From Embleya scabrispora DSM 41855 (GTDB lineage: Bacteria > Actinomycetota > Actinomycetes > Streptomycetales > Streptomycetaceae): a DNA stretch of 64,000 bases. The notes under the pieces are model-generated. The model did not search any database. It was not told where the DNA came from and was given only the letters and a program-made list of their open reading frames with translations. This document shows positions 33,701 through 43,212 of the stretch, piece by piece. Each line of letters starts with the position of its first letter. Position 1 is the first letter of the stretch. The DNA is taken from assembly GCF_000372745.1 (NCBI RefSeq), contig NZ_KB889708.1:124001-188000 (forward strand), given 5' to 3'. The position numbers and the translations under genes are program-made.

Positions 33701-34621
33701 TCACGGCGTCAGCACGATCTTGCCACGGGTGTGGCCTGTCCGGCTGGCGTCCCAAGCTGCGCCGACCTCCTCCAAGGGGTACGTGGCGGCGACTTCGACG
33801 GTCAGCCTTCCCTGGTCGGCCAACTCGACCAGTTCCGCGAGCTTTGCGCCGTCCGGGCGTACCCAGATCCAGTGGCCTTCGTGCTGTTCCACACTGCTAT
33901 CGGCGATTGACGCATGTCGCCCGCCCGGGGCCAGCACTGCCAGGGTCGTGTGCAACTGCCCGCCGACGAAGTCGGCAACGGCGGTGACCCCGTCCGGCGC
34001 CAGTTCGCGGACCCTCTCGACCAGGCCATCCCCATACGTGACGGGCTCGGCCCCCAGCCCGCGCACGAAGTCGTGGTTGCGCTCGGACGCCGTCCCGATG
34101 ACTCGTGCCCCGCGTTCGCGCGCGATCTGGACCGCGAGGCTCCCGACCCCGCCCGCCGCGGCGTGGACCAGCAGCGTCTTTCCGCCGCCGACGTCGAGAC
34201 GCTCCAGCGTACGCAGCGCGGTCAGCCCCGCCAGCGGCAAGCCTGCCGCGCCCGCCCAGTCCAGTGCCGCCGACTTGCGTGCCACGGAGCAGGCTGCGAC
34301 AGCCACGAGTTCGGCGTATGTGCCGCCATGCACCATGTCCTTGCGGGCGTACGACATGACCTCGTCGCCGATCTCGAACTCCGGGGTGTCGGGTCCACGC
34401 GCGACGACGACCCCGGCTACGTCCCAGCCGGGAATCACCGGGAACACGGCATCCATCATGCCGTCGAGCCCGCCGGTCATGAGCTTCCAGTCCACCGGGT
34501 TGACGCCGGCCGCCCGCACCGCGATCAGGACCTGCCCCGGACCGCACTTCGGGTCGGGCACCTCCCGGACCGACAAGCCCGAGTTGTCGGTGCCATAGGC
34601 GTCGTACGTCACCGCTCGCAT
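33701..34621 (-). CDS. NADP-dependent zinc-less alcohol dehydrogenase/quinone oxidoreductase
   Basis: The 306-residue MDR protein has a GroES-like N-terminus (MRAVTYDAYG, then VLIAVRAAGVNPVDWKLMTG) and a Rossmann domain with LLVHAAAGGVGSLAVQIARE near 145. Catalytic zinc ligands (GHE..) are replaced, as in quinone oxidoreductases and enoyl reductases. ATG at 34621 follows a GGGGAGG site. It is convergent with the SDR gene. The function is broad-specificity reduction of quinones or enones (inference). Confidence 0.88.
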   Translation of the reverse strand: MRAVTYDAYGTDNSGLSVREVPDPKCGPGQVLIAVRAAGVNPVDWKLMTGGLDGMMDAVFPVIPGWDVAGVVVARGPDTPEFEIGDEVMSYARKDMVHGGTYAELVAVAACSVARKSAALDWAGAAGLPLAGLTALRTLERLDVGGGKTLLVHAAAGGVGSLAVQIARERGARVIGTASERNHDFVRGLGAEPVTYGDGLVERVRELAPDGVTAVADFVGGQLHTTLAVLAPGGRHASIADSSVEQHEGHWIWVRPDGAKLAELVELADQGRLTVEVAATYPLEEVGAAWDASRTGHTRGKIVLTP

Positions 34622-34825
34622 GCGAAGGGCCTCCCCTGTCGAAAGTCGCGGGGCGCCGCGGTCGACGCCCTCGGTGGCCGGAGCAATCACCGGACGATCA
34701 CCGGGCAGTCCGCTGCCGATCGCCCGACCGTCACCGAACAATTCACGCCTAGGGCGCCGCCGGTCGCGACGGTGATCACCACCCGCTCGAACCGCCTCCG
34801 GATACCCGCGTCTTCGTCCGCGCAA

Positions 34826-35210
34826 TCACGCCTTCCCCGATCCCCTGCGGCGCATTCGCTCTCCGGGCGAGTCCCTTTTCCGCCCGGGCGCGTACTTGGA
34901 AGGACCAACTCGAGGTGTCGATCCCGCTGATGCTTGAACGGCGGCCCGTGCGCGACCCGGTACTCCCACACGACATTCCGACGTCGGAGGCGCGCCGTCG
35001 AGCGTGGCCGAGACGTGGATCTTCCAACCCTGCCGGGGCGGTTCCACGTCCTCGGGCCGCAGCACCACCCCCACGCCCTCGGTGTCGCGTCGCCAGTCGG
35101 CAGGCAACGCCGGCGTGGTGGCCGCGAATTCGTCGCCCGGCTCGATCACGGCTGGGAGTGTCGTAAGAGATCGGATCCGACCAGCCGGACAGGTGATGGT
35201 TGCCCTCCAT
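34826..35210 (-). pseudogene. Class III lanthipeptide synthetase (LanKC) N-terminal remnant
   Basis: Segments readable in three frames follow the N-terminus of LanKC enzymes in order: GWSDPISYDTPSR, then IEPGDEFAATTPALPADWRR, RQGWKIHVSATLDGAPP, then GPPFKHQRDRHLELVLPS and PSKYAPGR. The W-K-x-H-V-S-A and the FK..R..HLE.. PSKY motifs are characteristic of the phosphoserine lyase domain start. The kinase and cyclase domains are absent. At least two frameshifts and the truncation make it a dead fragment. Confidence 0.6.
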
Positions 35211-35486
35211 GGCGCCCCGCCCTCCGCTCGGCTTCCGCTGCCGTGGAACAGCCTCGGTGCCACCGCTTTACCGGCGGTAGCAGGTGTAGACGCTGCCTGC
35301 GGTGCGCCCGGGGGGTCGAATCCGTGGCGTCGGATCCGACGATCCCGGAGGCAGCCGGGATCGGCGTCGGCGATTCGCACAGGATCGGGGATCGTTCTTC
35401 GTGCGCGGCGACGATCCCCCGGTTTCCGGCCACTGCCTACCGTGATCGTCCGCAGCGGCGCAGGCCGCACTCCGAGGAGGTTTCCC
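35211..35486. other. No recognisable gene
   Basis: The stretch upstream of the LanKC remnant could once have held a lanthipeptide precursor, but no Ser/Cys-rich core peptide with a ribosome site could be supported. Confidence 0.3.
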
Positions 35487-35615
35487 GTGACGGGACGATC
35501 CGAATTGCCGGGTACACCGCCCGCATACCGCCGATGGGCACCGGGCGCCGAGTCGGGCGCGGTGCGCGGCACCGGGCACGCCGTGGCCGGGCGTTTCCCG
35601 GGAGGCGCGCGATGA
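35487..35615 (+). CDS. Short upstream ORF coupled to the solute-binding protein
   Basis: GTG at 35487 follows a perfect GAGGAGG site. The 42-residue frame ends in a TGA that overlaps the ATG of the lipoprotein gene (ATGA). It contains no family signature and is rich in Gly, Ala, Arg and Pro. It may be a translational leader for the downstream gene rather than a functional protein. Confidence 0.4.
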   Translation: MTGRSELPGTPPAYRRWAPGAESGAVRGTGHAVAGRFPGGAR

Positions 35616-37183
35616 GACGCGTCTCGCGTAGGGTCGTGGGGACCCTCGTCCTGGGTCTGGTCGCCGCCGGATGCGGTGGGAGCGGTGGGGGTGGCGCCGC
35701 CGGCGACGGCGATACGCTGACCGTCGGGGTCGTCGCCGATCCCGGTGGCCTGAATCCGCTCACCGCGCTGAACGCGAGCGCGTTCATGCTGAACCGCTTC
35801 TCCTACGACGGGCTGCTCAACATCCAGCCCGACGGGCGCGTCGTCTCCGGTGTCGCCGAGAAGTGGACGTCCGATCTGACCACCGCGAGCTTCACCCTCA
35901 AGCGCGGCGTGACCTGCGACGACGGTACGCCGCTGACCGCCTCCGCGATCGCGGCGCAGTACGCCTACATCGCCGAGCCCGCCAACGCGTCGCCCATGCT
36001 CGGCATGATCGTGCCCACCGGCCTCACCGTCTCCGCCGACGACGCCGCCGGCACCTTGACGTTCAAGACGCCGGAGCCCACTCCCTTCCTGCTGCGCAAT
36101 GCCGCGACGCTGCAACTGGTGTGCCCCTCCGGCATGCGCGCACAGGGCAGGCTGGACCATGCCTCGGACGGCACCGGGCCCTACCGGCTGACCGAGGCGG
36201 TACCGGGCGACCACTTCACCTTCACCAAGCGGCAGGGCTACACCTGGGGTCCGGACGGCGTGGACAACGCCCGCACCCCGGACCGGGTGGTCTTCAAGGT
36301 GATCGGCAACGAGTCCACCAGGACCAATTTGCTCCTGGGCGGCCAGTTGGACGTCACGACGGTGGTAGGCCCCGACCGGTCCCGGCTGGCCGCGGCCGGG
36401 ATCAAGTCCACGGCCATGCAGGACCCGCTCGGCCAGTTGTTGTTCAACGAGGATCCGAACCGGGTCACCGCCGATCCGCAGGTGCGTCGGGCGCTGGTCA
36501 CGGCGATCGACCTCCGGCAGCTCGGCGCGGTCGCCACCGGCGGCAAGGGCGTGCGGCCGACCCGGCTGGGCACCGCGATGTCCCCGCCGTGTCCGACCGA
36601 CTCGGTCACCGCCAACCTGCCGACCCACGACGTGGACCGCGCCGCCGAGATGCTGCGCACCGCCGGGTGGAAGAAGTCCGGTGGGTACTGGACCAAGGAC
36701 GGGCGGCAACTGTCCATCGCCGTGCCCTACCCGGGCCTGTCCGGCACCCAGGTCGTCGCGGCGGCCGAGCTGGCCGTCAAGCAGTGGAAGTCGTTCGGCG
36801 TGAAGGTGACCCTCCAGCCGACCACGCCGGCGACGAAGGTGTCCACGCTGATGACCGGCCAGTGGGACGTGGCGTGGGCGTCGCTGTCACTGAGCACGCC
36901 CGACCAGATGCTCCCCTTCTACTCCGGGACCAAGCCGCCCGAGGGCCTCAACTTCGGTTCCGTGCAGAACCCGGAGTACGAGCGCCTGACCGCGCTCGCG
37001 ATGGCCAAGCCGGACACCTCGGGCTGTGCCGAATGGACCGCGGCGGAGGAGGAGTTGATGAAGCGGATCGATGTGATCACCTTCATGGACAGCAACGTCC
37101 CCTACTTCACCCGAGGCTACGCGTTCGAGGTCGACGGCGGCGGTTTCCTGCCCACATCCCTGCGCCGCACCGACGCGCGCTGA
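35612..37183 (+). CDS. ABC transporter solute-binding lipoprotein (family 5, peptide/nickel type)
   Basis: The 523-residue protein starts with a lipoprotein signal: a basic N-terminus and lipobox LVAAGC with Cys21. A SBP_bac_5 domain follows (DPGGLNPLTALNASAFMLNR, then YDGLLNIQPDGRVVSGVAEK and DGTGPYRLTEAVPGDHFTF). Such proteins bind oligopeptides, glycosides or other bulky solutes for DppBCDF-type importers. No permease or ATPase genes are adjacent, so it is an orphan. The short upstream ORF overlaps its start codon. Confidence 0.9.
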   Translation: MRRVSRRVVGTLVLGLVAAGCGGSGGGGAAGDGDTLTVGVVADPGGLNPLTALNASAFMLNRFSYDGLLNIQPDGRVVSGVAEKWTSDLTTASFTLKRGVTCDDGTPLTASAIAAQYAYIAEPANASPMLGMIVPTGLTVSADDAAGTLTFKTPEPTPFLLRNAATLQLVCPSGMRAQGRLDHASDGTGPYRLTEAVPGDHFTFTKRQGYTWGPDGVDNARTPDRVVFKVIGNESTRTNLLLGGQLDVTTVVGPDRSRLAAAGIKSTAMQDPLGQLLFNEDPNRVTADPQVRRALVTAIDLRQLGAVATGGKGVRPTRLGTAMSPPCPTDSVTANLPTHDVDRAAEMLRTAGWKKSGGYWTKDGRQLSIAVPYPGLSGTQVVAAAELAVKQWKSFGVKVTLQPTTPATKVSTLMTGQWDVAWASLSLSTPDQMLPFYSGTKPPEGLNFGSVQNPEYERLTALAMAKPDTSGCAEWTAAEEELMKRIDVITFMDSNVPYFTRGYAFEVDGGGFLPTSLRRTDAR

Positions 37184-37490
37184 CCGCTCGCGCGGAAGCG
37201 CAGGTGCCGGCGGGCGCGGTAGTGGGCAGCGGTGTTCGCCAGGGCGGTCGCGGCACCGGACGCCACCCCGGAGTCGTCGGTGTTTCCCGCAGACACGCTG
37301 CGGCCGGCCGCCCCGCCGCTCGGGCACCGGCCGCGCCGTGGGCCCGCGTTGTGGAAGAACCGCAGGAGTGGGTTCGCGTCATGGCAGGTCCAGGGCTTTG
37401 AGCGCTTGTTCGAGGGAACGCCCTGCGGCATGCGCCGCGGGCACCCGAGTTTGCTGCTGCGGCCGCTCGGCGTAGCGACGCGGTTGATAG
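37184..37490. other. No recognisable gene
   Basis: About 300 nt between two converging genes, with no gene or clear terminator. Confidence 0.3.
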
Positions 37491-37946
37491 TCAATTGCGC
37501 CTGTACCGGCTGGGCCGTCGCGGAAGCGTCCACGGCGCGGACCGCTGCGTGATGCAGAGGAGGGCGCAGGGCAGCGCCACAGTCAGCGCGAGTGCGATGG
37601 TCTGGGTAACCGCTTGGGCGGTCGGGAAGTGGTCGAGGTGTGAGCTGTGAAACACAAGATGCGGCACGGTGAACACCAGGTTCGCGGCGAGTGCAGTGCG
37701 GACCATGGTGGGTTCCAAGGTGACCGCCGCGACGCCGAGGACGAGCACGTAGGCGAGGGTCAGGGCTCCGACGTCGCGCATGAGGTGTTCGTTGTACGGG
37801 GGAAGCAGGGACACCCAGGGGTGCGTGCGGCTCGGAAAGTCCTCGTAGAACGCTTTGGGCAGCAGCAGTTGGACCGCACCCACCAGACCTTGCGCGGCGG
37901 CAAGGGCAACGAGTCCGGCGCGAAGCCAGAAGCGGGCATTCGTCAT
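37491..37946 (-). CDS. Small four-helix integral membrane protein (151 aa)
   Basis: Hydrophobic segments lie at about 8-28 (LRAGLVALAAAQGLVGAVQL), 58-80 (VGALTLAYVLVLGVAAVTL), 84-100 (TALAANLVFTVPHLVFH) and 112-135 (QTIALALTVALPCALLCI), with FYEDFPSRTHPWVSLLPPYN in the first loop. This pattern is common among uncharacterised actinomycete membrane proteins. The first ATG at 37946 gives a short cytoplasmic N-terminus. The function is unknown. Confidence 0.75.
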   Translation of the reverse strand: MTNARFWLRAGLVALAAAQGLVGAVQLLLPKAFYEDFPSRTHPWVSLLPPYNEHLMRDVGALTLAYVLVLGVAAVTLEPTMVRTALAANLVFTVPHLVFHSSHLDHFPTAQAVTQTIALALTVALPCALLCITQRSAPWTLPRRPSRYRRN

Positions 37947-38241
37947 GGCGTGCCTCGGTAAACGGGTACGGACCGGCAAAGGTTGCCGGTGCTTGTTCGC
38001 GGATTTGGCGCTCTCATCGGCTCCTCCTTCAGGGCTGTCCCTGGCAGGAACCGGGCAGGGCCGCGAAATGTGACAGGATCCCGTCGGCAGTTCCACAAGT
38101 GCGGATCGCACGTCGATCACACCCGTACGAGCATGTCCGCCGATACGCGCTCGCGATCTGCGGCTGGTACGACCTGTGGAGGATGGCCGGTGCGACTCCC
38201 GTACGATTCGGGGCCGTTCGGTACCGGGTGATCCTTCGGGT

Positions 38242-38370
38242 ATGACAACGACAGCAGTCACGGCGGGCGTGGCGGAGCCTTCGCGCGGGATTCGACTGGC
38301 GGCACACGCGGCGGCGTTGTGCGCGGTGCCGTCCGGTACCTGCCGATCCTGGCCTGGGCGCCGCTGCTGA
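38242..38370 (+). pseudogene. N-terminal fragment of a membrane protein gene
   Basis: The 42-codon frame (GIRLAAHAAALCAVPSG, then RSWPGRRC) resembles the first helix of small actinomycete membrane proteins that normally continue for about 150 residues. It stops early after a probable frameshift. Confidence 0.35.
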
Positions 38371-38499
38371 GCGTAGTCACGTGGGATTAGCATCGGCGAC
38401 AGCACCCGTGGCAGCGTAACCATCGCGCGTCGTGACAGCGGACGAAACAGTGGCGAGTCCCATCACCGCCCGCACACCAACCGCCACCGCGAAATCACA

Positions 38500-39040
38500 G
38501 GCGTGCGCCGTCGGACCGGCGTGGTCGCGGGCGCCATCCGTTTCGTGGCTCCGTCGACGGTGAACGACTTCAGGTGGATGGGCGTGCTGTCCGGATCGGT
38601 GCGGTCGGCGATCTTGTACCAGTCCATCTGCACGCGTGCGGCGGTCACGTCCAGCACGCCGCAGCCGTGGGATTCGGCTTCGCCCCATTGCAGGTGCGGG
38701 TTCAGCTCGAGGATCGCGGCACGGAGCCGGCGATCAGGTTCCAGGTGGCGGTGCCGCGCGCGAGGCCGTCCTTGAGCCGGCCCATCTGTTCGCGGCCGGT
38801 GAGGGTGCGCGCTCGGTCGTCGAGGCCGGGCGGTGTCGGTCGGCGCGACCTGCCGGGAACGGTGGCTGCGCAGGTCGAGCATGGTCAGGTCGGCGAGGGT
38901 GCCGAAGGACAGGCGACGCTGTGTGGAGCCGGGCACCGCCCGGCGTGCCGGGAGCCATTCGAAGTACGCCTGTTTCGCCGCCGCGACGCGGTCCGCCCAA
39001 CTCCCCTCGGACGCCGGGTCGTGCTCGTCCGCGCCCCCGG
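38500..39040 (-). pseudogene. Alkaline phosphatase D (PhoD) remnant
   Basis: Pieces in several frames follow PhoD order: [51 protein letters not shown], then [28 protein letters not shown], a jump to [20 protein letters not shown] and [12 protein letters not shown]. The catalytic N-terminal half is missing, there is an internal deletion and several frameshifts are needed. It is a decayed secreted phosphodiesterase/phosphatase gene. Confidence 0.65.
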
Positions 39041-39650
39041 ATGACCGCAGCGCTCGCCGCGTCCCGATCCGAAGGCATCCTCGACGCGGGCACGCTCGCG
39101 TGGTTCGACGTACTCGTACTCGCCGTCGCCATCGGGGACACCACCCGTTCACGCCGCGCCTACCCGGCCACGCTGCACGACCGCGCCGAGCACGCCGAAC
39201 GCACCCGCGAGGACGAAGCCGCACGCCGGGTTGCCGCCGAGCGCGTGCGCATCGCCCGTGACCTGCACGATGTCGTCGCCCACCACATCACCCAGGTCAA
39301 CGCCCAAACCGGCGTCGCCCGGCATCTGGTGCTGACCGACCCCGAAGCCGCCCACCAGGCGCTGGGACAACCGAAGGACACCAGCCGGGCCGCGCTGGAC
39401 GAACTACGCGCCACCGTGGGCCTGTTGCGGAAAGAGGGGGGCGCCCATCCACGCACCCCCTCGCCGACCCCGGCCGATCTCGACGACCTCGCCGAGTCGT
39501 TTCGCCGCACGGGGCTGCCGATCGAAATCACCGTCACCGGCACGCCGCGGCCGGCGACGCCGTCCGTCGAACTCGCCGCGTTCCGCATCACCCAGGAAGC
39601 GCTCACCAACACGGCCGAGCACGCCGGACCCGCCACCGCCCACCCGGCGC
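39041..39650 (+). pseudogene. Sensor histidine kinase remnant (NarL-type, HisKA_3)
   Basis: The frame has the dimerisation/phosphoacceptor helix [20 protein letters not shown] and continues DELRATVGLLRKEGG and LPIEITVTGTPRPATPSVEL, then AAFRITQEALTNTAEHAGPA, where the N box of the ATPase domain should follow. Homology then stops, and the N-terminal membrane domain is also cut to a single helix. The kinase cannot be functional. No response regulator is adjacent. Confidence 0.65.
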
Positions 39651-39794
39651 CGGTCGGTGCGGGCCGGCGTGAATCGCGTAGCCGAGCCGGTAGCTGCGTC
39701 TCGGCGGTCCCGGGCCGGCGGCCACCTCGCGCAGCGGCGAAGGCCCCACGTGCCGGACAGCCGGTTCCGAAAGCCCGAGCAAAACCCCTTGCCC

Positions 39795-39818
39795 AATGGT
39801 CAAGAAGTGTTGACCATT
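39795..39818. promoter_or_regulatory. Operator of ArsR-type regulator
   Basis: AATGGTCAA-GAAGTG-TTGACCATT is a perfect 9-bp inverted repeat ending 5 nt before the ATG at 39824. There is no ribosome site between operator and start, so the transcript may be leaderless and the repressor would sit directly on the promoter. Confidence 0.65.
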
Positions 39819-39823
39819 AGTCC

Positions 39824-40363
39824 ATGCCTACCGATGATCTTCCCGAGACGTTTCACGTCACCACTGAAGAACAGCTACGCGCCGTCTCCAGCCTCACGCG
39901 CCACCGGATCATGGCGGTGCTCCGCTTCGAACCGGCGACCATTACGCAGATCGCCGAGCGGATGGGCCTCGCGAAAGGCAGTTCCAGCTATCACGTGCGG
40001 CTGCTCGAGCGGGCCGGCCTGGTGAAGGTGGTACGGACGCGGAAGGTGCGGGGGGTTACCGAGCGGTACTACGCGATGGCCGCGCGGTCGATCATGCTGC
40101 CGGATCCGGGCGAGGGAGGGCCGGATGTGCTGATGCGGCATGCGGTGGCCGACCTGGAGGCGGCGCCCGTGGAGAGCGAGCGGCACGTACGGATGGCGCA
40201 TCTGCGGCTCACCGGGGAGCAGTTCACGGAGCTGGGGGCGCGGCTGCAGGCGCTGGCGGACGAGTACCGGGAGCTGTCCGATCCGTCGCTGCCGGACGCG
40301 TCGCTCGTCTTCGCACTGTTCCGGCCGGCATCGCACCGGGAGGCCGAGGGGGACGCCAAGTGA
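39824..40363 (+). CDS. ArsR-family winged-helix regulator
   Basis: The 179-residue protein has an ArsR/HTH_20-type winged helix at about 12-85 (LTRHRIMAVLRFEPATITQI, then LAKGSSSYHVRLLERAGLVK and KVRGVTERYYAM). A C-terminal helical effector region follows. No cysteine metal site is visible. It is followed, with a GTGA overlap, by an MFS exporter, and it carries a perfect inverted repeat just upstream of its start. It is likely to repress its own two-gene operon and respond to an exported compound. Confidence 0.88.
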   Translation: MPTDDLPETFHVTTEEQLRAVSSLTRHRIMAVLRFEPATITQIAERMGLAKGSSSYHVRLLERAGLVKVVRTRKVRGVTERYYAMAARSIMLPDPGEGGPDVLMRHAVADLEAAPVESERHVRMAHLRLTGEQFTELGARLQALADEYRELSDPSLPDASLVFALFRPASHREAEGDAK

Positions 40364-41679
40364 CCGCAGATGCAAGGAAGTTTCCGCCCGGGTTCGGACG
40401 GCTGTGGAGCGCGCAGACGGTGTCCTCGCTCGGTGACGGGGTGATCCATGCCGCGCTGCCGCTGCTCGCGTTGACGTTGACGCGGGATCCGATGGCGCTC
40501 GCCGTCGTCACGGCCGCCGGGACGCTGCCGTGGCTGCTCTTCGGGGTGCTCGGCGGTGCGCTGGTGGACCGCTGGGACCGCCGACGCACGATGTGGGTCG
40601 CGGATGCGGCGCGGGCGGTGCTGCTCGCAATACCGGTGGCCGCGGCCGCACTCGACACGCTGAGCATCCCGCTGCTCGCGGCCGTCGCCTTCCTGCTCGG
40701 CCTCGGCGGGCTCTTCTTCGACACGGCGGCCACGGCCTACCTGCCGGATCTGCTCGGCCGCGACCCCGCGCTCCTGGAGCGCGCCAACTCCCGCCTGCGC
40801 GGTGCTCAGACCGCCATGTCCGGCTTCGCGGGGCCGCCCGCCGGCAGTGCCCTGCTCGCGCTCGGGCGGGCAATTCCGCTGCTCACCGACGCGGTGTCGT
40901 TCGCGTTGTCCGCACTGCTCGTACGGTCGCTGCCCGCCGCGCCCCGGCCCGTACCGCAGGCCCGCGAATCACTGCTGCGGCAGGCCCGGGCCGGAGCCTC
41001 GTACGTCTTCCGGGATCGGCTGCTGCTCGGGCTCGCGCTCCGTCCGGCCGTCGGGAACATCGCCTTCCTCGCCGTGGAGACCGTACTCGCCCTCTTCGCG
41101 CACGACCGTCTCGGCATCGACACCTTCGGCTTCGGCCTGCTTCTCACCGCGGAGGCCACCGGCGGCCTGCTCGGCGCAGCCATCGCCTCCTTCCTCGGCC
41201 GACGACTCGGCACCGGCACCGCGCTGACCTGCACGGCCGCGGTCGAGGGGCTGGCCATCCTGGGGCTTGCCGCCGCCCCGAACCCGTACGTGGCCGGGCT
41301 CGCGCTCGCCGTCTGCGGAGCGGGCATGGGCGCCACGATGGTGCTCGGGCCCTCCCTGCGGCAGGCGATCGTCCCGGCGCATCTGATGGGCCGGGTCACC
41401 TCCACCTCCCGCATGCTCGCCATGTGCGCCGCCCCGTTCGGCGCCTTCCTCGGCGGCCGGCTGGCCACCACGTACGACATCCGCACCCCGCTCTACACCG
41501 CCGCCGGCCTCCTCCTCACCATGACCGCCGTCACGGCGACCATGACCAGCAACCGCCGGGTCGAGGCGGCCCTGCGCGGCACCGCCCCGACCGAGCGTCC
41601 AGGTCACCCGGAGTCCACGGCGCCCGTCCGGGCCGGTGCACCCGAACCGCCACAGCCCACCGCGGTTTCGGAGCGTTGA
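40360..41679 (+). CDS. MFS transporter, DHA3/enterobactin-exporter type
   Basis: The 439-residue protein has about 12 membrane segments and the motifs of the EntS/MefA-like MFS group (FGRLWSAQTVSSLGDGVIHA, then LVDRWDRRRTMWVADAARA as the A-loop and a second FDTAATAYLPDLLGRD). GTG at 40360 overlaps the regulator stop (GTGA), so expression is coupled. It is a probable drug or metabolite exporter. The hydrophilic C-terminal tail is Pro/Glu-rich. Confidence 0.9.
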   Translation: MTADARKFPPGFGRLWSAQTVSSLGDGVIHAALPLLALTLTRDPMALAVVTAAGTLPWLLFGVLGGALVDRWDRRRTMWVADAARAVLLAIPVAAAALDTLSIPLLAAVAFLLGLGGLFFDTAATAYLPDLLGRDPALLERANSRLRGAQTAMSGFAGPPAGSALLALGRAIPLLTDAVSFALSALLVRSLPAAPRPVPQARESLLRQARAGASYVFRDRLLLGLALRPAVGNIAFLAVETVLALFAHDRLGIDTFGFGLLLTAEATGGLLGAAIASFLGRRLGTGTALTCTAAVEGLAILGLAAAPNPYVAGLALAVCGAGMGATMVLGPSLRQAIVPAHLMGRVTSTSRMLAMCAAPFGAFLGGRLATTYDIRTPLYTAAGLLLTMTAVTATMTSNRRVEAALRGTAPTERPGHPESTAPVRAGAPEPPQPTAVSER

Positions 41680-42286
41680 ACCATCCGAGTCGAGCGGCGA
41701 ACCGGATGACGCCGGGGCGTGTTGGCCGCCGATACCGCCGGACCCGAACGGGCAAGCCACTGCCGGCCGCTGTCCCGAGCGCCCGTCGGTCGGCATCGAT
41801 GAGCCGCGTACAAAGCGAACCTCCACATTCCCGGCCGCGTGGTCGACCGCGCGGCCGACGGCTACCGCGGCGAGGGCAAGACGGACGGGGAGGATCATCG
41901 TGGTCGGGGCGTTCCCCGACGGGTCGGACCCGAAGCCGGATCGGCTTCGTGCCTTGTCGGCGACGCGTCGACCGGCCGGAGGACACCGCTTCGCGGTGCC
42001 GGGCGGGTGCGCTGTGGCCCGATAGGGGCATGAGACATGCCATCGCGGTCCTGCCCGCGTCGCCGCGGCCGGCGCCACCTTCCCGACGGCACGGCACAAG
42101 GAGCGAGGCTGGACAACGCCGCGACGGCAGGGGTCGAGGAAGTCCCGGCGACGGTGGGCATCGACACGCATGTGGACGTGCACGTCACCGTCGCGTCGGA
42201 CCGGTTCGGCCGCCACTCGACATGCTGAGCATCCCGACCACAGGCCATGGGCACCGTCGCCTGCCGAATTCGCACGGACGGGTTGG
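41680..42286. other. Region of IS110-family transposase scraps
   Basis: A plus-strand piece at 41830-41905 (GRVVDRAADGYRGEGKTDGE) matches the IS110 segment that reads PGRTVNRMTGAYRGEGKTD in the intact copy at 48290-49492. A second piece at 42115-42228 (TVGIDTHVDVHVTVASDRF) matches the IS110 N-terminal DEDD start. Both are short, so at least one old IS110 insertion has decayed here. No intact gene is present. Confidence 0.55.
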
Positions 42287-42970
42287 TCAACGGCTCGCGT
42301 TTCGTCGTTGTCGGTGAATGAGATCGGCGACAGCCGCGGACCGGCTCAGGTATGGCGAGTGGCTGGTCTCCCACGTCTCCGAGGCCGAGCAACGGGCCGC
42401 GAAGCGGCTGACCAGTGGAGCTGCGATGGCACGGTCGTCGCGGGCGGCAACATAGACGGAGGGTGTGTCGCGCCAGCTCACGTGGCTCGGTATGGCCCCG
42501 AAGATCGAGGGCGGTTCCGGACGCAGCAGCTCGATGGCGCGAGTGGCCGCTGGTTCGTCGACGTCGCCGTAGAGGTTCTTTCGAGCATCCGCGGGATCGA
42601 GTCGAAGCCGCCCATTGTCGTCGAGGGCAGCGAGCAGCCCTTCGGCGGGGGCACCGGTTTCCTTCGCGACTTCTTCGAGGAGCTGTGCGGGTGATTCACC
42701 GACATCGAGAAGCCAGCCGGCCAGGAAGATCAATCCTGCCGCGCCACGGACCGTTCCGGCGGTCACACCTCCGAAAGAGTGCCCGAGCACCAGCGGAGGC
42801 TGCTCGGAGGCGGTGACGATGTCCTCGACCAGAGCGGTGCTGTCGACCAGCGACAGCTCGTGGAGGTCGGGCACTTCCACGCTCAGACTTCGGGAGCGCA
42901 GCAGCCCGACCAGGTCATCGTAGTGTGCCGGTTGATGCCAGGCACCGTGCAGGATGATCACGTCGGTCAT
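42287..42970 (-). CDS. Alpha/beta hydrolase
   Basis: The 227-residue protein has the alpha/beta-hydrolase fold: oxyanion region ILHGAWHQPAHYDDLVGLL, nucleophile elbow LVLGHSFGG (Ser near 65) and a C-terminal His in ETSHSPYLSRSAAVADLI. It resembles small salicylate/nitrile esterase-like hydrolases (MenH/EstC type). The ATG at 42970 opens MTDVIILHG directly. The substrate is unknown, and it is not in an evident operon. Confidence 0.88.
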   Translation of the reverse strand: MTDVIILHGAWHQPAHYDDLVGLLRSRSLSVEVPDLHELSLVDSTALVEDIVTASEQPPLVLGHSFGGVTAGTVRGAAGLIFLAGWLLDVGESPAQLLEEVAKETGAPAEGLLAALDDNGRLRLDPADARKNLYGDVDEPAATRAIELLRPEPPSIFGAIPSHVSWRDTPSVYVAARDDRAIAAPLVSRFAARCSASETWETSHSPYLSRSAAVADLIHRQRRNASR

Positions 42971-43212
42971 GCCCGCAGGCTACTCCAGGCCAACCGGCAC
43001 CGTTCGCCTCCGTGCCACCCGGCCGCGGTCTTGTCCGTCGTCGTATTGGTCCGGTCCGCACGGTGGTTCACACGAATCGACGCAGCGGCGACCAGCGTCG
43101 ACACCGACGCGCACACCGAATCGAATTCCGGTACGAGTGCCGAGACCAACGCCGACAGGCGCGGACGCGGCGACCGCGAACGGCCGCCGCGCCCAAGCTC
43201 GTCCGCCTCACC

